64,000 bases of DNA, from positions 296,793,957-296,857,956 of the forward strand of contig NC_133650.1 in the NCBI RefSeq assembly GCF_009905375.1. Direction: 5' to 3'. This document shows, piece after piece, positions 10,972 to 21,950 of this stretch. How positions within the stretch are numbered: the first letter of the stretch is position 1; each line of letters opens with the position of its first letter. The translations under genes and the position numbers were made by a program. The stretch is from Apium graveolens. Lineage: Eukaryota > Streptophyta > Magnoliopsida > Apiales > Apiaceae. The notes under the pieces are model-generated. The model was not told the origin of the DNA. It saw nothing but the letters and a program-made list of their open reading frames with translations, and did no database searches.

Positions 10972-13900
10972 GCCTATACATGTATTGATCATTTTTATAT
11001 TTATTGTTCATTTTTACTAATATTTTTTGAAGAATTATAGATTTTTGACTAAATAATTTTTTCTTTTCTTAACATTATTAAAAATGCAAAGGAAAGTAAT
11101 GGATGAACTGAAAGAGACTGTATTTTATTCATTTGAGAGGTGTTTTATACTTGTAGTATTTGGAGAGTTTGTTAAATTTTATATGTGATCCAGAGAGCAG
11201 AGTTGTTTCATTATCAAACATATAATTTTATACTTGTAATTTGGTTTTGTGTTTGTCTCAGTTTAACCGCAATATACATTCAACATTCTTGTTTATATTG
11301 AATCCAAATCTCTCGTTATATGTCGTAGTTGTATCTTGCGTCATAAGGATCACCAATTTAATCTCAAGACAATATAATCGTTGATAATATTGGGTGTAAT
11401 ATTAGTATTATTATCACTTTTGTACATATTTTTTTCGATGTCTTTTTAAATTAGGATCAATTTTGGTTAATGCAACATCGTGATCGAATGAATGCCTAAA
11501 GGACCATCTAATACACCAACATACACCTTCATGAAACATTTTATTTACTCTAAAATGACATCTATACCCTTTTAAAACACTTCTCTTCCTTGAAAAGACA
11601 TGTGCATGTCTAGCTTACTCTCTGTCACTCCAAACTCATCTCTTCCCCGCCTTCTTCAACTTTTACTCGACTATGGATTTTCTATCCACTCAACTTTTCA
11701 TATTATACCCTTATTAAATGTGCATAAACTCATCAGAATCAGTCAAATATCTATTTATAAAGACGACTAGATAACTTCTACGTGCTTGGAGATGTTTGTT
11801 CATGTTCTGGTAAATCTAAGTATTTTTTCATAAAAAGATTGATGATTAGTGGTGCCTATTTATGTATTGATCATCTTTATTTATTGATCATTTTTACTGC
11901 TATTTTTTTGAATATTAATAGATTTTTTACTAAATATTTTTGCTTTTTAACATTATTAAAAGGCAAAGGGAAGTAAGGGATGAACTGAAGGAAACTGTAT
12001 TTTACTCATTTGCGAGGTGTTTTATACTTGTAGTATTTGAATAGTTTGTTAAATTTTGTATCTGGTCCATAGAGCAGAGTTGTTTCCTTATCAAACATAT
12101 GATTTTATACTTGTAATTTAGTTTTGTGTTTGACTCAGTTTAACCGCAATATAAATTCAACATTCTCTGTTTATATTGAATCTAAATCTCTCGTTATATG
12201 TCGTAGTTGTAGCTTGCGTCATAATTGGATCACCAATTTAATCTCAGGCCAATATAATCGTGGGTAATTTTTGGGGTAATATTAGTATTATTATCACTTT
12301 TGTACATATTTTTTCGATGTCTTTTAAATTAGGCTCAATTTTGGTTAATGCAACATCGTGATCGAATGAATGCCTAAAGGATCATCTAATATACCAACAT
12401 ACACCTTCATGAAACATTTTATTCACTCTAAAATGATATATATACCCTTTTAAAACACTTCTCTTCCTTGAAAAAACATGTGCATGTCTAGCTTACTCTC
12501 TGTCACTCCAGACTTATCTCTTCCCCGCCTTCTTCAACTTTTACTCGACTATGGATTTATTATCCACTCAACTTTTCAGATTATACCCTTCTTAAATGTG
12601 GATAAACTCATCAGAATCAGTCAAATATCTATTTATAAAGATGACTAGATAACTTCTACGTGCTTGGGGATGTTCGTTCATGTTCTGGTAGATCTAAGTA
12701 TTTTTTTCATAAAAAGATTGATGATTAGTGGTGCCTATTTATGTATTGATCATCTTTATTTATTGATCATTTTTACTGCTATATTTTTGAATATTAATAG
12801 ATTTTTTACTAAATATTTTTGTTTTTTAACATTATTAAAAGGCAAAGGGAATTAAGGGATGAACTGAAGAAAACTATATTTTACTCATTTGCGAGGTGTT
12901 TTATACTTGTAGTATTTGGATAGTTAGTTAAATTTTGTATCTGATCCATAGAGCAGAGTTGTTTCCTTATCAAACATATAATTTTATACTTGTAATTTAG
13001 TTTTGTGTTTGACTTAGATTAACCGCAATATAAATTCAACATTCTCTGTTTATATTGAATCTAAATCTCTCGTTATATGTCGTAGTTATATCTTGCGTCA
13101 TAATTGGATCACCAATTTAATCTCAGGCCAATATAATTATGGGTAATTTTTGGGGTAATATTAGTATTATTATCACTTTTGTACATATTTTTTTCGATGT
13201 CTTTTTAAATTAGGCTCAATTTTGGTTAATGCAACATCGTGATCGAATGAATGCCTAAAGGATCATCTAATACACCAACATACACCTTCATGAAACATTT
13301 TATTCACTCTAAAATGATATATATATCCTTTTAAAACACTTCTCTTCCTTGAAAAAACATGTGCATGTCTAGCTTACTCTCTGTCACTCCAGACTTATCT
13401 CTTCCCCGCCTTCTTCAACTTATACTCGACTATAGATTTATTATCCACTCAACTTTTCAGATTATACCCTTCTTAAATGTGCATAAACTCATCAGAATCA
13501 GTCAAATATCTATTTATAAAGATGACTAGATAACTTCTACGTGCTTGGGGATGTTCGTTCATGTTCTGGTAAATTTAAGTATTTTTTTATCAAAAGATTG
13601 ATGATTAGTGGCGCCTATTTATGTATTGATCATTTTTATATATATTGATCATTTTACTGCTATTTTTTTGAAGATTTATAGATTTTTGACTAAATCTTTT
13701 TTATTTTTACTTAACATTATTAAAAGGCAAAGGGAAATAAGGGATGAACCGAAGGAAACTATATTTTACTCATTTGTGAGGTGTTTTAGAGCAAGTCCAA
13801 CAGTGTTCTAGTGGGTTCCTTATAAATATTATAAAATATTAACTCTTAGTGATTTAAGATATAATTTTGAATTTCAACTCCAACAATGATCCTTATCTTC

Positions 13901-15402
13901 CTTCCTTATCATTATTATATTAAATAAATTTGAAAAGATATGGACAAAAAGTGGAACAAAGAGTGAGAGAAATGAATTTTTTATTGTTAAAAATGTTATA
14001 AGGGAGCACTAGAAGTCTCTTAAAGATAAAGAATGAAGCTCATATCTTAGTGATATAAGGAAGTACTAAGACACTGTTGGAGTGCATTTTTTTTGACAAA
14101 ATCCTTATAATTGAACTTAAGAGCTCATATAAGGGAGCTGTTGGACTTGCTCTTATACTTGTAGTATTTGGATAGTTCGTTAAATTTTGTATCTGGTCCA
14201 TAGAGCATAGTTGTTTTCTTATCAAACATGTAATTTTATATTTGTAATTTTAGTGTTGTGTTTGGCTCAGTTTAACCGCAATATAAATTCAACATTCTCT
14301 ATTTATAGTGAATCCAAATTTCTCGTTATATGTCGTAGTTGTATCTTACGTCATAATTGGATCCCCAATTTAATCTCAGGAAACTATAATCGTGTATAAT
14401 TTTTGGGGTAATATTGGTATTATTATCACTTTTGTACATATTTTTTCGATGTCTTTTTAAATTCGGCTCGATTTTGGTTAATGCAACGTCGTGATCGAAT
14501 GAATGCTTAAGGGACCATCTAATACACCAACATACACCTTCATGAAACATTTTATTCACTCTAAAATGACATTTATACCATTTTAAAACACTTCTCTTCC
14601 CTGAAAAAACTTGTGCATGTCTAGCTTACTCTTTATCATTCCAGACTCATCTCTTCCCCGGCTTCTTCAACTTTTACTCGACTATGGATTTGTTGTCCAC
14701 TCAACTTTTCATATTATGCCCTTCTTAAATGTGTATAAATTCATCGATATCAGTCAAATATCTATTTATAAAGATGACTAGATAACTTCTACGTGCTTGG
14801 GGATGTTCGTTCATGTTCTGGTAAATCTAAGTATTTTTTTATAAAAAAATTGATGACTAGTGGCGCCTATTTATGTATTGATCATTTTTATATGTATTGA
14901 TCATTTTTACTGATATTTTTTTGAAGATTTATAAATTTGTGACTAATTCTTTTTGTTTTTTCTTAACATTATTAAAAAGGGTAAATGGAAGTAACGGATA
15001 AATAGAAAGAAACTGTATTTTATTCATTTGCAAGGTGTTTTATACTTGTAGTACTTGGATATTTCGTTAAATTTTGTATGTGGTCCAGAGAGCAGAGATG
15101 TTTGCTTATCAAACATATAATTTTATACTTGTAATTTAGTTTTGTGTTTGGCTCAGTTTAACCGCAATATACATTCAGCATTCTCTATTTATATTGAATT
15201 CAAATCTCCCGTTATAGATCACATTTGTATCTTGCGTTCTAATTGGATCACCAATTTAATCTCACGTCAATATAATCGTGAATAATTTTGGGGTAATATA
15301 GTATTATTATCACTTTTGTACATATTTTTTCGATGTCTTTTGAAATTAGGCTCAATTTTGGTTGATGCAACATGGTGTTCGAATAAATGCCTAAAGGACC
15401 AA
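10972..15402 (+). repeat. tandem array of an unidentified ~880 bp repeat, about 4.6 copies
   Basis: Units taken from GCCTATTTATGTATTGATC start at 10972, 11854, 12733, 13613 and 14865, spaced 882, 879, 880 and 1252 bp; the last interval contains the MITE. Copies are close in sequence with small indels. The array breaks off at about 15402, after GCCTAAAGGACCA. Only short shadow ORFs of ~60-80 codons occur, and they do not persist between copies. I do not recognise the family. Confidence 0.88.
13789..14152. mobile_element. MITE, 364 bp, TTA target duplication (PIF/Harbinger, Tourist-like)
   Basis: The terminal inverted repeat GAGCAAGTCCAACAG (13789-13803) has a perfect 15-base complement at the right end (14138-14152). 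TTA flanks it at 13786-13788 and 14153-14155. The empty site is visible in sister repeat copies as GTGTTTTATACTTG. A three-base TTA duplication is characteristic of PIF/Harbinger elements. It encodes nothing and would need transposase in trans. Confidence 0.85.
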
Positions 15403-16316
15403 ACTAAATCTCAACAGTTTGTTGTCAAAGCAAAGTTATATGTTTCGGTTTTAAGGTTAATCGATTCTGTTATTAATTCAGGTATATATCTTGCACATAT
15501 ATTTTTAATGGATTTCATATTAAGACTAAAAATATATGGTTATTATTTTCTTGTGGCACTCTAATATTAGACCTTATGCCTTGGGCAACAAGTATTAGTA
15601 CCTATTGTAATTGCAGGGTACTTGCTCGAATAATTCATTAGAAAATCATGATATGAGCCAATGTCTCTCTCATGCTGTTGAGTTCCAGGTGAACTATTGT
15701 TGGATATTAAACTTTTTATGTTTTCTAATATTAAATATTAAACTTTGTGTTTCTTCATAATATAGATGCTTCTATATGTTGACCAAGCATGTGGGAATTA
15801 CTTTCCAACTTATAACCTAATATCAACAATAAAATAGAGCACACGATGTGTTTATGCTGGCTTTTGTAAGCCAAGTAAGTTTTAACCATCATTTACATCT
15901 CAGATGGTTTTTAAAAATGACGTGTAGCACCAATATTTTTACAATCAGTGCTTATGTATACTCGTGGAATGTTTTCATAGTTAAATTTGATTTCCGGGCG
16001 TATACATACATGTTCGTAAATTCTATAGTTCACTGTAAATATTTCATTTAACAAATTATAACTTAGTAAAGTAAGATTAAGATAAGCATTTGCACCTTCA
16101 GGCATGTTTGAATAAAAACCACGCTTTACATTTAAATTAGTGGCAAGGTGGCTAAAACCCTGTATGGTTGTATATTATCTGTGCAAGTCGCTCAACAAGT
16201 CAAATTGAAGATTAAGAATAAAGATAAAATATTTTTAAGATTCTAATACACTTAATATTATATGACTGTCCTACAATCTAATTTAAGAGAAAACGGTGCC
16301 ACTTATCGATGTTTAA
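15403..16316. other. AT-rich flank without a recognisable gene
   Basis: I see no convincing coding region. A 72-base open stretch at 15617-15688 is bracketed by TTGCAG and GTGAAC, like a small exon, but no continuing exons can be joined with confidence. The last ~105 bases belong to a ~205 bp duplicated segment whose other half lies beyond the 16317-20912 element. Confidence 0.4.
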
Positions 16317-18482
16317 TGTAACATCCCTATATTTTTATGATTTTTTTAATTCGATTATTTGATATTTATTGTTCAATAATATTAGTAAGTTTTAATTAAA
16401 ATAGTTTGTGTAAGTTTATTCTTTTCATATAATCAGAATATTATTTTAAGAGTATTAGTTAGTTAAAAAAATAGTAAAACTTTTATTAAAACAAGAGGTA
16501 GAGTTTGAAAAAAAAAGGGACTTGCGTTATTTTTATGAAAGAGGGAGGTGAAGAGAGAAAGTGATGGAGAGAAGAGGAGAGAGAGTGAAAGAGATAAAAA
16601 AAAGAGATGAGAAGTTATGCCAAGGAGAAAGAGATGATTATCAAAGCTTAATCAAATATTTTGGATTTAGAGTTATAAGAAATTAGGGTTCTTGTGATTG
16701 GGGTTCTAAATTTATTAATTTTAATTCTCGGTTACTAAGATCTCGAGGTATGGATATCTTTCTTGTACTCTTTATTTTCATATTCGAATTCGATTGCACG
16801 GATATTTTCGTTATACTATCAATCTTGTTGTACTTAATCGAATTCTTGTGCATCAGTTCTAGTTATCTGAATTCTTGTAAACTTCGTAATTAATTTTTTG
16901 TTTATTGGATTATTATGATTCTAAACTCTTTCAAAATATAATTTGATTATCTTTATTTTTTGTTCTTTGAGTTTTCTGAAATTTTACTTGTAAGTATCTT
17001 GAAATCTATCTTTTCTATAATCTGGTGGGTTAAATTCTACTTGTACGTCTTAACTTTCTAAATTCATTATTAATTGATTATTTCTTCAAAAATTATGAGC
17101 GATACCATTCTGGAAAGCTCTTTTCGATATCTGCATTTTTATTTTACATTCCGCTGCCATATTCCACAATTCAGATGCCTTAAATTGTAAAATACTGAAC
17201 TGATTAGGGGCTGATTCTGTTCTGCAGTCCACATTTATTTGTTTTCTGAATTCGTTACTTGTTCATTTTTGACGTACCTTACCATTCTGGAAAGGTATCT
17301 GAATTTCCTACGACTTTCGTGTTTCGTACTTTTCCATTTTAATTCATTTTTATGCATTTATTTGGCATTCTTTGAAACTGATCAGATTTGTCCATATCAG
17401 TAATTAGTGATTTTGTGTGATATTTACATTCGTGACATTTGATTTGAGTGTTTTGAGGTTATTTTGATATATTTATATATGATCTTGAAGATGTAAGATA
17501 TTTGAGTGTGTGATATTTGAGTATTTGTTTTGTGTTATCTATGTTATTTGTATGACTTGATATTTATATGACATGGGAGTTTGTAAGATATCCGTCGCGA
17601 GTGGATAATCTCGTGATTGGCGCCTCCTATGCGGTGTAATTAAATTGTATGGGCATGTTGCCAAAGTTGTGGGACATGTATAGCCATGGCTAGTATGTTA
17701 ATGATTTGGCCTTTTGGGTAGCATGTGCTTATTGTCGTGCAAGCCCCTGTAAGATATTGGGTAGAATTTGATTTGTGCTGTGCAAGCCTCTGTATATTTT
17801 GATGACTACATATTTCTGGATTACAGAAAATGTAGGATATCCTGTAAGTGTAAGATTGTCTCCCATATTCTTATATAAGGTATTTTATGTATTATTTTAT
17901 AAGTGTGAGAATATGTGTAAGAGTACGTGTACGAATATGATTACAGTTTATAATTTATGCTTTCGATTATATTATTTATGATCATTGTTTGTAAGTGATA
18001 AGAATTTATTTGAAAGTGTAAGTTATCTTGATTAGAGATTATTTGTATATTCATATTGTGAATTTATGTATCACGATATTTTACATCCCCTGATTTTTGG
18101 CATCACTCGTTGTTTCGTTATTCAGTTTATATTCATATTAGCATCATTCCGTTCTTTATTCATCTTATACGTTGGTTCATATCCGTATATGAGCCTTTAG
18201 TTCACTGCCGGTCCTTTTTTTCCCTTTATTTTCCCCGGCATGTATATTTTCTTAGGTGGGCTACTTATGGGAAAAATGCGAATTACAGACTTTGAGGAGT
18301 TTGGTCTTTTCTTAGGTTTTTGTTATAGTTTCTTTGTGTTGTTGGATAATTTAGTTGTATTTTATTTCAAGAATTGTAAGTTATCGGATTTTTGAGAAGT
18401 TGTAAAGTTTATCGGATTTTAATGGATTTTGGTTTTAAATAGGTATTATTTTGAGAAATTTTATTAGTTGGGTTGTTAAAGT
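16317..18482 (+). repeat. left LTR of the non-autonomous element
   Basis: It starts TGTAACATCC and ends near GTTGTTAAA; the exact end is uncertain by about two bases because the terminal CA is not intact. Short ORFs inside (for example 18110-18295) are repeated in the right LTR at 20540-20725 but look like chance. Confidence 0.8.
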
Positions 18483-18749
18483 TGGCATCAGAGCTAGAGT
18501 TTTAAGATTCTGTAGACTTGCCTTTAGACTCTATTTGTGAATTGTGGGTAGTTGTAAAATAAACTTTTTGCTTTGGGGTTGCCTTTAGGCTTGACCTGTG
18601 AGTATGGGTGTATTTTAGAATGATTAGTTAGTTAAGAGTATTATATATTTCGTGTTTCTTTGATTATTGTACGTTTTTTTGTTATATCCGTCTTTTAAGA
18701 GATGCGCTAGTTAAATTTCGTGGACGAAATTTTTGTAAGGAGGGAAGAA
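18483..18749 (+). other. internal region: PBS-like start, PPT end, no gene
   Basis: TGGCATCAGAGC (18483-18494) matches the methionine-tRNA PBS except for one base. The region ends in a purine tract GTAAGGAGGGAAGAA at 18735-18749. No open frame of note lies between. Confidence 0.75.
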
Positions 18750-20912
18750 TGTAACATCCCTATATTATTATGATTTTTTTAATTAGATTAATTGATATTT
18801 ATTGTCAATAATATTAGTGAGTTTTAATTTAAATAGTTTATGTAAGTTTATTCTTTTCATATAATCAGAATATTGTTTTAAAAGTATTAGTTAGTTAAAA
18901 AATAGTAAGGCTTTTATTAAAAAAAGAGGTAGGGTTTGTAAAAAAAGGGACTTGCATTATTTTTATGAAAGAGGTAGGTAAAGAGATAAAGTGATGGAGA
19001 GAAGAGGAGAGAGTGAAAGAGATAAAAAAAAAGGAGACGAGAAGTTATGCCAAGGAGAAAGAGATGATTATCAAAGCTTAATCAAATATTTTGGATTTGG
19101 AGTTATAAGAAATTAGAGTTCTTGTGATTGGGGTTCTAAATTTATTAATTTTCATTCTCGGTTACTAAGATCTCGAGGTATGGATATCTTTCTTGTACTC
19201 TTTATTTTCGTATTCGAATTCGTTTGTACAAATATTTTCGTTATACTATCAATCTTGTTGTACTTAATCGAATTCTTGTGCATCAATTCTAGTTATCTGA
19301 ATTCTTGTGAACTTCATAATTAATTCTGTGTTTATTGGATTATTGTAATTCTAAACTCTTTAGAAAGATAATTTGATTATCTTTGTTTTTCGTTCTTTGA
19401 GTTTTCTTAAATTATACTTGTAAGTATCTTGAAATCTGCCTTTTCTATAATCTGGTAGGTTAAGTTTTGCTTGTACGTCTTAACTTCCTAAATTCATTGT
19501 AAATTAATTATTTATTCAAAAATTATGAGTGATACCATTCTGGAAATCTATTTTCGACATCTGCATTTTTATTTTACATTACGCTGCCATATTCCACAAT
19601 TCAGATGCCTTTAATTATAAAATACTGAACTGATTAGGGGTTGATTCTGTTCTGCAGTCCGCATTTATTTGTATTCTGAATTCGTTACTTGTTCATTTTT
19701 GACGTACCTTACCATTCTGGAAAGGTCTCTGAATTTCCTACGACTTTTGTGTTTCGTACTTTTCCATTTGAATTCGTCTTTATGTATTTATTTGGAATTC
19801 TTTAAAACTGATCAGATTTGTCCTTATCAGTAATTAGTGATTTTGTGTGACATTTACATTCGTGACATTTGATTTGAGTGTTTTGAGGTTATTTTGGTAT
19901 ATTTATATATAATTTTGAAGATGAAATATATTTGAGTGTGTGATATTTGAGTATTTGTTTTATGTTATCTATGTTATTTGTATGACTTGATATTTATATG
20001 ATATGAGAGTTTGTAAGATATCTGTCGCGAGTGGATAATCTCGTGTTTGGCACCACCTATGCGGTATAATTAAATTGTATGGGCGTGTTACCGAAGTTGT
20101 GGGACACGTATAGCCATGGCTAGTATGTTTATGATTTGGCCTTTTGGGTAGCATGTGCTTATTGTCGTGCAAGCCCCTGTGAGATATTGGGTAGCATTTG
20201 ATTTGTGTTGTGCAAGCCTCTGTATATTTTGATGACTATATATTTCTGAATTACCGAAAATGTAGGACATCCTGTAAGTGTAAGATTGTCTCCCATGTTC
20301 GTATATAAGGTATTTTATTTATTATTTTATAAGTGTGAGAATATGTGTAAGAGTACGTGTACGAATATGATTACAGTTTATAATATGTGCTTTCGATTAT
20401 ATTATTTATGATCATTGTTTGTAAGTGGTAAGAATTTATTTGAAAGAGTAAGTTATCTTGATTAGAGATTATTTGTATATTCATATTGTGAATTTATGTA
20501 TCACGATATTTTACATCCCCTGACTTTTGGCATCACTCGGTGTTTCGTTATTCAGTTTATATTCATATTGGCATCATTCCATTATTTATTCATCTTATAC
20601 GTTGTTTCATATCCGTATATGAGCCTTTAGTTCACTGCCGGTCCTTTTTTTCCCTTTATTTTCCCCGGCATGTATATTTTCTTAGGTGGGCTACTTATGG
20701 GAAAAGTGCGAATTACAGACTTTGAGGAGTTTGGTCTTTTCTTAGGTTTTTGTTATAGTTTCTTTGTGTTGTTGGATAATTTAGTTGTATTTTATTTCAA
20801 GAATTGTAAGTTATCGGATTTTTGAGAAGTTGTAAAGTTTATCGGATTTTAATGGATTTTGGTTTTAAATAGGTATTATTTTGAGAAATTTTATTAATTG
20901 GGTTGTTAAATT
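18750..20912 (+). repeat. right LTR of the non-autonomous element
   Basis: This is a direct repeat of 16317-18482 with scattered substitutions and small indels, so the insertion is clearly older than element B. It is followed by the TTTAA duplication. Confidence 0.8.
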
Positions 20913-21250
20913 TTTAATGCATTTGATATCTGCTAATAGCGTGAATACGTGATAGGATTAAATTTTCAAGATTGATTGCACTATGTACAGATGGCCTAAA
21001 TCTTCCACACTTTCCTTCTTATGAAAAAAGTATTCAAAACGATTAAGAAAAATGATACAATATTTTTAGGATTCTAATACACTCTAACATTATATGACTG
21101 GCCTACAAGCTCATTCAAGAGAAAATGGCGCGATTTAATGTATTTGATATATGCCAATAGAATGAATACATGATAGGATTAAATTTTCGAGAGTACTTGC
21201 ACTATGTAAAGTTTTCCTAAATCTTACCGACTTTCCTTCTTATGTAAGAT
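20913..21250. repeat. ~205 bp segment present twice; one copy split by the non-autonomous element
   Basis: One copy runs from about 16208 to 16316 and resumes at 20913 to about 21035. The second is continuous from about 21036 to 21250. Shared landmarks are ATTCTAATACAC, TTATATGACTG, TGATAGGATTAAATTTTC and ACTTTCCTTCTTATG. Confidence 0.65.
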
Positions 21251-21950
21251 TATTGAAAAGAAAACCCAACCTAAACATGCTATATGCAGAAAGTCAAACT
21301 TTATATTTTCCCTTTTTGTGAGATAATGTATGGTGTCGTCTTCCTTTTATGTGAGCATTTCATTTATAACTTACATCATCACTGCCTTGCCCAACTCTAA
21401 TTCCAAAGGCCTTCGACTTTTGTTGTCATTTCATTGTTGATTTTGTTAATGAATAGTAGCTACACGCAGAGCGGATTTACTAATTTTATTCCATAACATA
21501 AGCCACATGCGGAGCTACGCTACATGTTCAGTGAAATGTGTAAAGAAATCGAATAGTCTTTATCTTAGGGATAACAAAGTTGTTTCTCATTTGAATTCAG
21601 AGAACATTCTTCTACCACTTATTATCATCCTGAAAGTGGTACACATACCTATGTTGAATGACAGGTCTATCATGCGACAATGTTGAGTGTTTTGCACCTT
21701 GCACATGACATGGTCCATTTTTAATTTAAGCATGATACTTCGTTATTATTCTGCCTTCACACCCTGTAAATTCTCTTAAAAATCGTATGTCACACAATTA
21801 ATTATTCAGTCCAAGTAAAGTTTTATAGTTGCCAAGTATTCTTATATGTTTGTGAATCATTAAATTTTTATATATGCTGGTCATGAAACTATAATAAAAT
21901 TAGTTGATGTGCTTCACATCTCGCCCACTCAAAGATAGTTGGTTTCTTGC
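21251..21950. other. flank left of the gypsy element, no gene seen
   Basis: AT-rich sequence without a supported ORF. It ends with CTTGC (21946-21950), the left copy of the gypsy target duplication. The sequence that originally followed it is at 48302. Confidence 0.5.

Larger units (their letters stand above)
16317..20912 (+). mobile_element. non-autonomous LTR retrotransposon with ~2.16 kb LTRs and a tiny internal region
   Basis: Two direct repeats of about 2165 bp, both starting TGTAACATCC, bracket ~267 bases that hold a PBS-like and a PPT-like sequence but no gene. TTTAA at 16312-16316 and 20913-20917 is a perfect 5 bp target duplication. The sequence before the second LTR (AATTTCGTGGACGAAAT, then AAGGAGGG) is the usual end of plant Ty3/gypsy chromovirus internal regions. 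It is therefore probably a deletion derivative of such an element. Movement would depend on proteins from a full-length relative. Confidence 0.82.

Noticed and set aside
18110..20725. Repeated 61-codon ORF at 18110 and 20540 as a gene family
   Set aside because: Both are inside the two LTRs of the non-autonomous element, with no recognisable domain.
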